A stretch of 64,000 nt of DNA, from contig NZ_JBHTCQ010000001.1 in the NCBI RefSeq assembly GCF_042665525.1, forward strand, positions 124,001 through 188,000. Direction: 5' to 3'. Positions 1 through 8,092 of the stretch are shown here, one piece after another; the stretch's first letter is position 1; each line of letters opens with the position of its first letter. A program made the position numbers and the translations under genes. The DNA comes from Allobogoriella alba (GTDB taxonomy: Bacteria > Actinomycetota > Actinomycetes > Actinomycetales > Actinomycetaceae). The notes under the pieces were generated by a model. It searched no databases and was not told the DNA's origin. It worked only from the letters and a program-made list of their open reading frames with translations.

Positions 1-22
1 AACCATTTCTCCGACGGGCAGG

Positions 23-28
23 CACAAT
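23..28 (+). promoter_or_regulatory. Leaderless-type -10 box of hemE
   Basis: CACAAT lies 6 nt before the GTG at 35 and no Shine-Dalgarno is visible, the arrangement of a leaderless actinobacterial transcript. The matching -35 would fall at or before the window edge, so it cannot be judged. Confidence 0.4.
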
Positions 29-34
29 GTCCTG

Positions 35-1126
35 GTGACGAATTCAGCACCTGGCGCAGATGTGTCGCCGGACACACCCGAGCACGATTCCCAGGAATTG
101 CCGGGTCCTGCCCTGCTCGAGGCATTCCGCGGCCGGCGCACCCCGACGCTGCCGGTGTGGTTCATGCGACAGGCCGGCCGGTCCCTGCCGGAGTACCGCG
201 AGGCCCGCCGCGGCGTCGGGATGCTCGAGTCGTGCCTGCGGCCGGACCTGGCGGCGGAGATCACCCTGCAGCCGGTGCGACGGCACGGGGTGGACGCCGC
301 GATCCTGTTCTCGGACATCGTCGTCCCGCTCCGCCTGGCGGGCGTCGGGGTGGACATCGTCGCCGGCGTCGGGCCCGTGGTGGAGCACCCGGTGCGCACG
401 GCCGCCGACGTCGACGCGCTCGTCGCACACGAGCCCGGCGACCCGTCCGCCGTCGCCGAGGCGGCCCGCCTCGTGGTCGCCGAGCTCGGGGAGGCCACCC
501 CGCTGATCGGCTTCGCGGGCGCGCCGTTCACGCTGGCCGCCTACCTCGTCGAGGGTCGGCCCTCGCGCGACCACCTCGCGGCCCGGACGCTCATGCACGC
601 CGACCCCGCGACATGGCGGCGACTCATGGAGTGGGCCGCGGATCTGACCGGGCAGTTCATGCGGGCGCAGGTCCTCGCGGGGGCCCGGGCCGCCCAGCTC
701 TTCGACTCGTGGGCCGGCGCGCTCTCGCTGCCGGACTACGCCGCGCACGCGGCTCCCTACAGCGCCCGGGCGCTGGCGCACCTGGACGACCTCGACCCGA
801 CCCGCGTACCGCGGGTGCACTTCGGGACCGGCACCGGCGAGCTGCTCGCCGCGATGCGGGACGCCGGCGCGGACGCCGTCGGCGTGGACCACCGGATCCC
901 GCTGGACGAGGCCAACCGGCGCCTCGGTGGCCGCACGCCGCTGCAGGGCAACATCGACCCGGCGTTCCTGGCCGCCCCGTGGCCGGTGCTCGAGGCGCAC
1001 GTGCGGGACGTCGTCGAACGCGGCCGTACGGCACCCGGGCACGTGGTGAACCTCGGGCACGGGGTGCCGCCGAGCACCGACCCCACCGTGCTGACACGGC
1101 TGGTCGAGCTGGTGCACACGCTGTGA
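35..1126 (+). CDS. hemE: Uroporphyrinogen decarboxylase
   Basis: Removes four acetate carboxyls of uroporphyrinogen III to give coproporphyrinogen III in the cytosol. At 363 aa it has the family length. The N-terminal signature PVWFMRQAGRSLPEYRE near residue 41 contains the substrate-binding arginines, YLVEGRPSRD follows near 170, and the GNIDP motif near 305. A 24-residue low-complexity head precedes the conserved core, so the GTG at 35 is likely but a later start is possible. First gene of the heme cluster here; hemY follows after 30 nt in the same direction. Confidence 0.96.
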   Translation: MTNSAPGADVSPDTPEHDSQELPGPALLEAFRGRRTPTLPVWFMRQAGRSLPEYREARRGVGMLESCLRPDLAAEITLQPVRRHGVDAAILFSDIVVPLRLAGVGVDIVAGVGPVVEHPVRTAADVDALVAHEPGDPSAVAEAARLVVAELGEATPLIGFAGAPFTLAAYLVEGRPSRDHLAARTLMHADPATWRRLMEWAADLTGQFMRAQVLAGARAAQLFDSWAGALSLPDYAAHAAPYSARALAHLDDLDPTRVPRVHFGTGTGELLAAMRDAGADAVGVDHRIPLDEANRRLGGRTPLQGNIDPAFLAAPWPVLEAHVRDVVERGRTAPGHVVNLGHGVPPSTDPTVLTRLVELVHTL

Positions 1127-1156
1127 GCCTGGTGCCGGGACTGTGAGGCTGGCGAG

Positions 1157-2527
1157 GTGACCCCGGACGCGCGGCAGGCGGACGCCGTGGTGGTCGGCGC
1201 GGGCATGGCGGGCCTGTCCGCCGCCCACGCGCTGGTGAGCCACGGCGTGCGGCCCGTGGTGCTCGAGGCGTCCGGCGACGTGGGCGGCCTGGTGGTCGGC
1301 GACGTGGTCGGCGGTCACGAGATCGACCTCGGGGCCGAGGCGTTCGCACTGCGCCGCCCGGACGTGCGCGAGCTTGCCGAGTCGCTCGGGCTGCCGGTCG
1401 AGACGCCCGCGGGGCGCTCGTGGGTCTACACGGCGGACGCCACGTTCCCGATCCCGGCCGAGTCCGTCCTCGGCATCCCCGCAGACCCGGCCGACCCGGA
1501 GGTGGTGGCGGCACTCGGGCCCGACGGGGCTTCCGCGGCCGCACAGGATCTCCGGCTCGGGGCGGACGTGGGGGCCGGCAGCGAGGACCTGGCGGACCTG
1601 GTCCGGCGGCGCATGGGCGAGGCGGTCCTGGACCGGCTGGTGCGGCCCGTGGCGGGCGGTATCCACTCCGCCGACCCGGCCGACCTCGCCGTCGACTCCG
1701 TGATCCCCGGGCTGCGGGACGGGCTGGCCCGTCACGGCTCCCTCTCGGCGGCGGTCCGGGCGCTGCGCGCCGCGGCCCCGGCGGGACCGACGGTGGCCAC
1801 GACGACCGGCGGCCTGTTCCGCCTGCCGCGCGCCCTGGCCGCGGCCGTCCGGGCCGGCGGGGGCAGGATCCGCACGCGCGCCGCGGCCGCCCGGATCGTG
1901 CCCGGACGGGGCTGGGAGGTCGAGGTTCGCGCCGGTGACGGCGGGCCCGCCCGGATCGCCACCTCCCGCCTCATCGTCGCCACCGACGGCGCAACCGCGC
2001 TGGGGCTGCTCGGCGAGGTCCTGCCCGGCCCGCTCCCCCAGCTGCCGGCCGGCGCGACGATCACCCACGTCACGCTCGTGGTTCGGGCGCCGGCGCTGGA
2101 CACCGCGCCCCGCGGGTCCGGCCTGCTGGTGGCCCCGGGGGCCGGCCCGGTGGACGCCAAGGCGCTCACCCACGCGTCGGCGAAGTGGCGCTGGCTGGCC
2201 GCCGCGACGGCACCCGGGGAGCATGTGCTGCGGCTGTCCTACCACGGTGGTGCCGGCGAGGTGGACCGGGCGACGGCGGACGCGAGCCGGCTGCTCGGCG
2301 CCCCGATCGAGGAGGTTCTCGACGCCGCCGTCGTGGTCCGGGCCGGGGCGCTGTCCCCGACCACACCCGCGCACCGTTCCGCGGTCGCGGACCTGCGCAA
2401 CCGGGTCGCGATGCTGCCCGGGCTGGCCGTGACCGGCTCCTGGGTTGCCGGGACCGGGCTGGGTGCCGTGGTCCCCGACGGCGCGGCGACGGGGACGCGG
2501 ACGGCGCAGACCACAATTGCTTTCTGA
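1157..2527 (+). CDS. hemY: Coproporphyrinogen III / protoporphyrinogen oxidase (HemY type)
   Basis: FAD flavoprotein of 456 aa. The dinucleotide-binding motif VVGAGMAGLSAAH lies at residues 11-23, followed by the LEASGDVGG stretch typical of HemY, and a C-terminal FAD segment GTGLGAVVPDG. In Actinobacteria this family (also called CgoX) oxidises coproporphyrinogen III to coproporphyrin III in the coproporphyrin-dependent heme route, so that activity is more likely than protoporphyrinogen oxidation. GTG start. Its stop codon lies inside the first palindrome of the following regulatory region. The usual downstream partner hemQ is not here. Confidence 0.9.
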   Translation: MTPDARQADAVVVGAGMAGLSAAHALVSHGVRPVVLEASGDVGGLVVGDVVGGHEIDLGAEAFALRRPDVRELAESLGLPVETPAGRSWVYTADATFPIPAESVLGIPADPADPEVVAALGPDGASAAAQDLRLGADVGAGSEDLADLVRRRMGEAVLDRLVRPVAGGIHSADPADLAVDSVIPGLRDGLARHGSLSAAVRALRAAAPAGPTVATTTGGLFRLPRALAAAVRAGGGRIRTRAAAARIVPGRGWEVEVRAGDGGPARIATSRLIVATDGATALGLLGEVLPGPLPQLPAGATITHVTLVVRAPALDTAPRGSGLLVAPGAGPVDAKALTHASAKWRWLAAATAPGEHVLRLSYHGGAGEVDRATADASRLLGAPIEEVLDAAVVVRAGALSPTTPAHRSAVADLRNRVAMLPGLAVTGSWVAGTGLGAVVPDGAATGTRTAQTTIAF

Positions 2528-2666
2528 CAGCTTGTCAAATAGTTCTGACGGGCCGTCATAATCACATTGTTCGTGATTTTCGGCACGCAACCCTTGCGTA
2601 TTCGTCGTCCGTCACCCGAAAGAATGACCGGCGTCACACCGCGGGAATTGTTCTGACGCAGCGTCA
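2525..2666. promoter_or_regulatory. Three TGAC-N5-GTCA palindromes before hemC
   Basis: Three perfect palindromes share the frame TTCTGAC-N5-GTCA followed by A/T: 2525-2537 (TGACAGCTTGTCA), 2546-2558 (TGACGGGCCGTCA) and 2654-2666 (TGACGCAGCGTCA). The first two start exactly 21 bp apart, about two helical turns. A weaker TGAC-N4-GTCA lies at 2625-2636. The region is much more AT-rich than the rest of the window. The third site is centred about 53 bp before the proposed hemC transcription start. This looks like an operator array for a dimeric regulator; I do not recognise the regulator. Confidence 0.6.
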
Positions 2667-2676
2667 TTAAGCCGTC

Positions 2677-2705
2677 TCGACTTTTCCTCGGAGGGTGGCG
2701 AGACT
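2677..2705 (+). promoter_or_regulatory. Probable hemC promoter
   Basis: TCGACT (2677-2682) and GAGACT (2700-2705) are separated by 17 bp, and the -10-like box ends 7 nt before the GTG at 2713. This fits a leaderless hemC transcript and supports the 2713 start. Confidence 0.45.
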
Positions 2706-2712
2706 GGCCTGC

Positions 2713-3723
2713 GTGACTGCACCCACGCCCGCCACGCGACCCGCGCCGCTCCGCATCGGCACGCGGGGCAGCGACCTGGCCCTCACCCAGACGACGACCG
2801 TGGCCGAGGCGATCGGCGCGGCGTCCGGGCGCGATGTCGAGCTGGTCCGGATCCGCACGGAGGGCGACCGCTCGTCCGCGTCCCTGTCCACCCTCGGCGG
2901 TGCCGGGGTGTTCGCGGCCGCGCTGCGCGAGGCGCTGCTGGCGGGCGAGTGTGACGTCGCGGTGCACTCCCTCAAGGACCTGCCCACCGTCCCGACCCCG
3001 GGCCTCACGGTCGCGGCCCTGCCGCACCGGGCCGACGCCCGTGACGTGCTGTGCGCCCGGGACGGCCGCACGCTCGCAGACCTGCCGCAGGGGGCGCGTG
3101 TGGGCACCGGCTCGCCACGCCGCGCCGCGCAGCTGCGTCGGCACCGGCCGGACCTCGAGGTGCTGGACATCCGCGGCAACGTCGAGACCCGCCTGCGCCG
3201 GACCGAGGAGGACCTGCACGCCGTGGTGCTGGCCCGTGCCGGGCTCACCCGTCTGGGCCTGCTCGGCCGCGTCACCGAGACCCTCGGTCCCGACATCATG
3301 CTCCCCGCCCCCGGGCAGGGGGCGCTGGCCGTGGAGTGCCGCACGGAGGACCTGGACGGCCCGTTGGGCGAGTCCGTACGGCGCATCGACCACGTGCCGA
3401 CCCGGCTCGCGGTCCTCGCGGAGCGCGCCGTCCTGCGCACCCTCGAGGCGGGCTGCACCGCACCCGTCGGAGCGTACGCCACGCTGCACGACGGCGAGCC
3501 GGCGCGGCTCGAGCTGCGGGCGGGTGTCTTCGCCCCGGACGGCGGCGAGGCACTGGTGCGGACCGCCAGCACGGCGGTGCCCACGGAGGCGGACGTCGCG
3601 GCGCTGGCGGAGGAGACGCCGGACGCCCTGGACGAGCAGGTCTGGAACCACGCGGTGCAGCTGGGCGAGCGGGTGGCCGAGGAGATGCTCGCCGAGGGGG
3701 CAGCGAAGGTCGCCGGGCTGTGA
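2713..3723 (+). CDS. hemC: Hydroxymethylbilane synthase (porphobilinogen deaminase)
   Basis: Polymerises four porphobilinogens into hydroxymethylbilane. At 336 aa it is slightly longer than the usual ~310. LRIGTRGSDLALTQ opens the fold, HSLKDLPT and GTGSPRRAAQL are substrate-binding segments, and the cysteine of LEAGCTAPVGA carries the dipyrromethane cofactor. An in-frame GTG at 2695 exists but overlaps the GGAGGG sequence; 2713 puts the conserved LRIGTRGS 12 residues in and has a promoter-like box 7 nt upstream. hemD begins 58 nt later. Confidence 0.94.
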   Translation: MTAPTPATRPAPLRIGTRGSDLALTQTTTVAEAIGAASGRDVELVRIRTEGDRSSASLSTLGGAGVFAAALREALLAGECDVAVHSLKDLPTVPTPGLTVAALPHRADARDVLCARDGRTLADLPQGARVGTGSPRRAAQLRRHRPDLEVLDIRGNVETRLRRTEEDLHAVVLARAGLTRLGLLGRVTETLGPDIMLPAPGQGALAVECRTEDLDGPLGESVRRIDHVPTRLAVLAERAVLRTLEAGCTAPVGAYATLHDGEPARLELRAGVFAPDGGEALVRTASTAVPTEADVAALAEETPDALDEQVWNHAVQLGERVAEEMLAEGAAKVAGL

Positions 3724-3781
3724 CGCACGCGAAGGCCCCGAGACAGGTGACGGTCCCGACACACGTGAAGGCCCCGGCGCG

Positions 3782-4522
3782 ATGAAGGTGCTGCTGCCAC
3801 GCGACCGGAGGGACGACCCGCTCGCGCGGGCGCTCCGCGACGCCGGTCACCAACCGGTCACGGCCACGCTGGTGCGGACGGTTCCCGCCGAGCCGGCGGT
3901 CCTCGACCAGGCCCTGGCGTCCTGGCCCGACCATCGGTGGGTCGCGGTGACCAGCGCCACGACGGCAGAGGTACTTGCCGAGCGCGCCGCGGCCCGTGGC
4001 GCCACGCTGGGCGAGCTCGCCGGCCGCGCCTCCGTGGCCGCCGTCGGCCCGTCCACCGCACGGGCTCTCGCCGCCGCCGGCGTCGAGGCGGCGCTCGTCC
4101 CACCGCGCAGCTCGGCGGCGGACCTCGTGGCCGCGTGGCCGCCGCCCGGGGAGGACCGGCACGTGCTGTGGCCCCGCTCCGCCCGGGCGTCCGCCACGCT
4201 GGCGGCCGGTCTGCGGGAGCGGGGCTGGGACGTGACGGAGATCCCCGTCTACGACACCGTGACCACCCCGCCAGACCTGGAGACCCGGGCCCTGCTCGCC
4301 TCCGACGGCCTCGGGGCCGTGGTCCTCACGTCCGGCTCGACAGCGCGGGCCCTGGCCGAGCAGAGCCCGCTGCACGAGGCGATCCGCGTGGTCGCGCTCG
4401 GCCCCGTCACGGCTGCGGACGCCCGTCGCGCCGGGCTGACCGTGCACGCCGTCGCCGACGAGCAGACCCCGGACGGCGTGGTCGCCGTCCTCGACTCCCT
4501 CGCCCGAACGGAGAACCCATGA
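3782..4522 (+). CDS. hemD: Uroporphyrinogen-III synthase
   Basis: Cyclises hydroxymethylbilane with inversion of ring D. This 246-aa protein shows the weakly conserved two-domain HemD pattern: an N-terminal MKVLLPRDR strand, the VAVTSATTAEVL segment near residue 53, VAAVGPSTARAL near 84, and the C-terminal VVLTSGSTARAL and VVALGPVTAADARRAGL motifs. Sequence identity in this family is low, so position in the cluster adds weight. The stop overlaps the hemB start in an ATGA at 4519-4522, indicating translational coupling. Confidence 0.9.
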   Translation: MKVLLPRDRRDDPLARALRDAGHQPVTATLVRTVPAEPAVLDQALASWPDHRWVAVTSATTAEVLAERAAARGATLGELAGRASVAAVGPSTARALAAAGVEAALVPPRSSAADLVAAWPPPGEDRHVLWPRSARASATLAAGLRERGWDVTEIPVYDTVTTPPDLETRALLASDGLGAVVLTSGSTARALAEQSPLHEAIRVVALGPVTAADARRAGLTVHAVADEQTPDGVVAVLDSLARTENP

Positions 4523-5499
4523 CACCGACCGGCCCCACCGACCGTCCCAGGCGAGCGCGGACCACGCCGCCGATGCGCCGGCTGCTGGCGGAGCACCGCA
4601 CGGACCCGGCCGACCTCGTCCTGCCGATGTTCCTCCGGGAGGGCGCCGAGGCACCGGCGCCGCTGGCCTCCATGCCCGGCGTCGCCCAGCACACCCTCGA
4701 CTCCCTCCGCCGCGCCGCCGTCGAGGCCGCCGAGGCCGGCGTGGGCGGGCTCATGCTCTTCGGCGTCCCCCGGGTGCGCGACGCGGTGGGCAGCGGCGCG
4801 ACGGACCCGGACGGCATCCTCAACGTCGGGCTGCGCGCCCTGGTGGAGGAGGTCGGCGACACCGTGGTGGTCATGTCCGACCTGTGCCTCGACGAGTTCA
4901 CCGACCACGGCCACTGCGGCGTCCTGGACGACCGGGGTGCGGTGGACAACGACGCGACCCTCGAGCGCTACCAGGACATGGCGCTCGCCCAGGCAGAGAC
5001 CGGCGCCCACATGCTCGGCCTGAGCGGGATGATGGACGGCCAGGTCATGGCCGTGCGGGAGGCGCTGGACGCTTCCGGGCACACCCAGACCTCGGTCCTG
5101 GCCTACTCGGCGAAGTACGCCTCGGCCTTCTTTGGCCCGTTCCGGGACGCCGTGGAGTCCCAGCTCGAGGGCGACCGGCGCACGTACCAGATGGATCCGG
5201 CGAACCGACGGGAGGGTCTGCGCGAGGCGACGCTGGACCTGGTGGAGGGCGCCGACGTCGTCATGGTCAAGCCGGCCATGAGCTACCTGGACGTGCTGTC
5301 CGACGTCGCGGCCATCTCTTCCGTGCCGGTGGCCGCCTACCAGGTCTCGGGCGAGTACGCGATGATCGAGGCGGCCGCCGCACAGGGCTGGATCGACCGC
5401 CGGGCGGCGATCGAGGAGTCGGTGCTCGGCCTCCGGCGGGCGGGCGCCGACGTCGTGCTGACGTACTGGGCCACCGAGCTGGCCGGCTGGCTGCGCTGA
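4519..5499 (+). CDS. hemB: Porphobilinogen synthase (ALA dehydratase)
   Basis: Condenses two 5-aminolevulinates. At 326 aa it has family length. The two active-site lysines are K199 (in YSAKYAS) and K251 (in VMVKPAMS, the Schiff-base lysine). The metal loop reads DLCLDEFTDHGHCG, with C123, D125 and C133: two of the three zinc cysteines remain and the middle one is Asp, a mixed site between the Zn and Mg types. It is translationally coupled to hemD through ATGA. hemL follows 63 nt downstream. Confidence 0.95.
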   Translation: MTPTGPTDRPRRARTTPPMRRLLAEHRTDPADLVLPMFLREGAEAPAPLASMPGVAQHTLDSLRRAAVEAAEAGVGGLMLFGVPRVRDAVGSGATDPDGILNVGLRALVEEVGDTVVVMSDLCLDEFTDHGHCGVLDDRGAVDNDATLERYQDMALAQAETGAHMLGLSGMMDGQVMAVREALDASGHTQTSVLAYSAKYASAFFGPFRDAVESQLEGDRRTYQMDPANRREGLREATLDLVEGADVVMVKPAMSYLDVLSDVAAISSVPVAAYQVSGEYAMIEAAAAQGWIDRRAAIEESVLGLRRAGADVVLTYWATELAGWLR

Positions 5500-5562
5500 G
5501 AGCGCCCGTCAGCCTCGGCGGTACCTTGTGACCGCCGACGACATCCGTACGAGAGGACCGGT

Positions 5563-6954
5563 ATGGACGACCTGTTCGCGCGCGCCCGAGCCGTCATCCC
5601 CGGCGGGGTGAACTCGCCCGTTCGGGCCTACGGCTCCGTGGGCGGCGACCCGCGCTTCATCGCCTCCGCCGCCGGCCCGCACGTCACGGACACCGCCGGG
5701 CGCCAGTACGTCGACCTCGTCATGAGCTGGGGTCCGGGGCTTCTCGGGCACGCGCACCCCGAGGTGGTCGAGGCCGTGACCGCGGCAGCCCGCCGGGGCC
5801 TGTCCTTCGGCGCCCCCACCGAGACGGAGGTGGAGCTGGCGGAGGCGATCCGGGACCGTGTCCGGCCGGCCGAGAAGGTGCGGATGGTCTCCACGGGCAC
5901 CGAGGCGACGATGACCGCCGTCCGGCTGGCCCGCGGTGCGACTGGGCGCGACCTGATCGTGAAGTTCGCCGGCTGCTACCACGGGCACGTCGACGCGCTG
6001 CTCGCCGAGGCCGGGTCGGGCGTCGCGACGCTCTCGCTGCCGGGCTCCGCGGGCGTGACGGCCGCGAGCGCCGCCGAGACCGTCGTGGTGCCGTACAACG
6101 ACGTCGAGGCCCTGGAGGAGGTCTTCGCCGAGCGTGGCGAGCAGATCGCGGCGGTGATCACCGAGGCGGCGCCGGCCAACATGGGCGTGGTGCCGCCCGA
6201 GCCGGGATTCAACGCGACGCTGCGACGGCTGACCGCCGACCACGGGGCGCTGCTGATCCTCGACGAGGTGCTCACCGGCTTCCGGGTCGGGCCCGCCGGC
6301 TGGTGGGGCCTGGAGAACGAGCACGACGGCGACGAGCGCGAGCGAGGAACGAGCGGAGCGCGAGGAGCCGGCGACAACAAGCACGACAGCGACGGCGACG
6401 GCGACGGCGAGGGTTGGGTCCCCGACCTCGTCACGTTCGGCAAGGTGGTCGGCGGCGGCATGCCGCTCGCCGCCGTCGGCGGACGGGCCGATCTCATGGA
6501 CCTGCTCGCGCCGAGCGGCCCGGTCTACCAGGCCGGCACCCTGTCCGGGAACCCCCTCGCCACCGCCGCGGGCCTGGCCACGCTCCGGCTGGCTGACGCC
6601 GCCGTCTACGCCCGTGTGGACGAGGTCGCCGGTGCGGTCGCGGACGCTTCCGCGGAAGCGCTCACCGCCGCCGGTGTCCCGCACCGGGTGCAGCGCGCGG
6701 GCAACCTCTTCTCGGTCATGTTCGGTGAGGCGGCGGCCAAGGACGGCGTGTGGGACTACACCGACGCCCAGGCGCAGGAGACGTTCCGCTACCCGCCGTT
6801 CTTCCACGCCATGCTCGAGGCCGGCGTCGCGCTGCCGCCGTCGGTCTTCGAGGCCTGGTTCCTCTCCGCCGCGCACGACGAGGCCGCGGTGGAGGCGATC
6901 CTGGCGGCCCTGCCCGCGGCGGCGCGGGCAGCCGCGGAGGCGCGACCCGCCTGA
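5563..6954 (+). CDS. hemL: Glutamate-1-semialdehyde 2,1-aminomutase with internal insertion
   Basis: PLP enzyme making 5-aminolevulinate from glutamate-1-semialdehyde (C5 pathway; the partner hemA is outside the window). IPGGVNSPVRAY at the N terminus, STGTEATMTAVRLAR, and the PLP lysine K294 in TFGKVVGGGMP are all present. At 463 aa it is about 30 residues longer than usual. The excess is a charged, repetitive stretch at residues 252-284 between the WWGL and VPDLVTFGK segments, encoded in part by the 52-nt dispersed sequence at 6322-6373. GAGAGG precedes the ATG. The insertion lies just before the active-site lysine strand, probably in a surface loop. Confidence 0.94.
   Translation: MDDLFARARAVIPGGVNSPVRAYGSVGGDPRFIASAAGPHVTDTAGRQYVDLVMSWGPGLLGHAHPEVVEAVTAAARRGLSFGAPTETEVELAEAIRDRVRPAEKVRMVSTGTEATMTAVRLARGATGRDLIVKFAGCYHGHVDALLAEAGSGVATLSLPGSAGVTAASAAETVVVPYNDVEALEEVFAERGEQIAAVITEAAPANMGVVPPEPGFNATLRRLTADHGALLILDEVLTGFRVGPAGWWGLENEHDGDERERGTSGARGAGDNKHDSDGDGDGEGWVPDLVTFGKVVGGGMPLAAVGGRADLMDLLAPSGPVYQAGTLSGNPLATAAGLATLRLADAAVYARVDEVAGAVADASAEALTAAGVPHRVQRAGNLFSVMFGEAAAKDGVWDYTDAQAQETFRYPPFFHAMLEAGVALPPSVFEAWFLSAAHDEAAVEAILAALPAAARAAAEARPA
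6322..6373. repeat. 52-nt dispersed sequence, copy 1 (inside hemL)
   Basis: These 52 bases match 15803-15854 at 50 of 52 positions in the same orientation. The core GAGCGAGGAACGAGCGGAG is purine-rich. It adds codons to hemL without a frameshift and is followed by a GACGGC-type tandem run (about 6386-6410). Confidence 0.75.
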
Positions 6955-6970
6955 CGTCACCGCATGGTCC

Positions 6971-6976
6971 TACGGT
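6971..6976 (+). promoter_or_regulatory. Leaderless-type -10 box before a 17-codon ORF
   Basis: TACGGT is followed by exactly 7 nt and then ATG at 6984, the same geometry as at other genes of this window. Confidence 0.35.
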
Positions 6977-6983
6977 GAGCCGC

Positions 6984-7037
6984 ATGACCGCGCCGTTCGA
7001 GTGGCGGCCCGGCTGGGCGTACGACGTCCCCACCTGA
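6984..7037 (+). CDS. Very short ORF or truncated gene remnant (17 aa)
   Basis: ATG at 6984 opens MTAPFEWRPGWAYDVPT and stops at 7035-7037. It has a well-placed leaderless-type -10 box at 6971-6976 and a typical GC-rich third position. It looks like the first codons of a longer protein whose remainder was lost, or a genuine micropeptide. The next gene runs in the opposite direction and ends 17 nt downstream, so it is not a leader for that gene. No function can be assigned. Confidence 0.3.
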   Translation: MTAPFEWRPGWAYDVPT

Positions 7038-7054
7038 GCACGACCACCGCACGC

Positions 7055-8017
7055 TCAATCCTCCTCCGGAGGAGCCTCCTCGCCCTCGGCCTCGTCGCGC
7101 TCGGCCCACTGCAGCAGCGGCGCGATGTCGAAGACCTCCTCGTCGATGCCGGCGTGCAGGTCCCCGAGCCGCCCGTATCTCTCCGGCATGGTCGCGACCG
7201 TGAAGTCGCCGGGCTCGCAGTCGGGCACCTCGTCCCAGGTCAGCGGCGCCGAGACGGTGGCCTGTGGGGTGCCGCGAACCGAGTAGGCGCAGGCGATCGT
7301 GTGGTCACGGGCGTTCTGGTTGAAGTCGACGAACACCTTGGCCGGATCGCGGTCCTTGCGCCACCAGGTGGTCTCGGCGTCGTCGGGGGTGCGGCGCTCG
7401 ACCTCGCGGGCGAAGGCGAGCGCGGCGCGGCGCACGTCCTGAAACCCGTGCTCGGGCCGGATGCGCACGTAGACGTGCAGGCCGCCGCCGCCCGTGGTCT
7501 TCGGGAACCCGGTGGCGCCGAGCTCGTCGAGGACCTCGTGGGCCACGACCGCGACGCGGCGGACGGTGTCGAACGCGCAGTCGTCGCCCGGGTCGAGGTC
7601 GATACGCCACTCGTCGGGTTTCTCCACGTCCGCGCGGCGGCTGTTCCAGGGGTGGAACTCGACCGTGGACATCTGCACCGCCCAGATCACCTGGGCGAGC
7701 TCGGTGACGCACAGCTCGTCGGCGGTGCGACCGAAACGTGGGAAATAGACCTGCACGGTCTCCATCCACTCCGGGGCACCGCGCGGCAGCCGCTTCTGGT
7801 GGACCTTCTCCCCGGTGATGCCCTCGGGATAGCGATGCAGCATGCACGGCCGTTCCCGCAGGGCGTTCACGATGCCGTCACCGACGGCGAGGTAGTAGTT
7901 GGCGAGGTCCAGCTTCGTGTGCCCGGGCTCCGGGAAGTACACCCGGTCCGGGTTGGAGATGCGCACCGTGCGACCGCCGACCTCGAGCTCGGTCGACGGC
8001 GCACTCGCCTTGGCCAT
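7055..8017 (-). CDS. LigD-type DNA polymerase/primase domain protein (NHEJ)
   Basis: Stand-alone polymerase domain of the LigD family (archaeo-eukaryotic primase fold) acting in non-homologous end joining. This 320-aa protein shows the ISNPDRVYFPE start, the catalytic acidic pair in WRIDLDPGDD near residue 135, the TTGGGGLHVYV motif, and a late KVFVDFNQNARD segment carrying the third acidic residue. No ligase or nuclease domain is fused and no ku or ligD ligase gene lies in the window. ATG at 8017 has GGAG 7 nt upstream; an upstream in-frame ATG at 8077 adds a non-conserved head and is not preferred. Confidence 0.88.
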   Translation of the reverse strand: MAKASAPSTELEVGGRTVRISNPDRVYFPEPGHTKLDLANYYLAVGDGIVNALRERPCMLHRYPEGITGEKVHQKRLPRGAPEWMETVQVYFPRFGRTADELCVTELAQVIWAVQMSTVEFHPWNSRRADVEKPDEWRIDLDPGDDCAFDTVRRVAVVAHEVLDELGATGFPKTTGGGGLHVYVRIRPEHGFQDVRRAALAFAREVERRTPDDAETTWWRKDRDPAKVFVDFNQNARDHTIACAYSVRGTPQATVSAPLTWDEVPDCEPGDFTVATMPERYGRLGDLHAGIDEEVFDIAPLLQWAERDEAEGEEAPPEED

Positions 8018-8092
8018 AGGGCTACTCCACCACAGGCGCGTCACCCGAGGGAGCGAACTGCGCCACGGAAGCCGCACCCGTCTCCCTCGCGG

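Noticed and set aside
44..2590. 848-codon open frame on the minus strand across hemE and hemY
   Set aside because: It is Arg/Gly/His-rich antisense of two clear heme genes, an artefact of high GC; no family motifs are present.
2239..3762. 507-codon minus-strand frame over the hemY-hemC gap
   Set aside because: It lies antisense to hemC and across the palindrome island; low-complexity composition and no recognisable domain. It was considered as a possible hemQ remnant, but no resemblance was seen.
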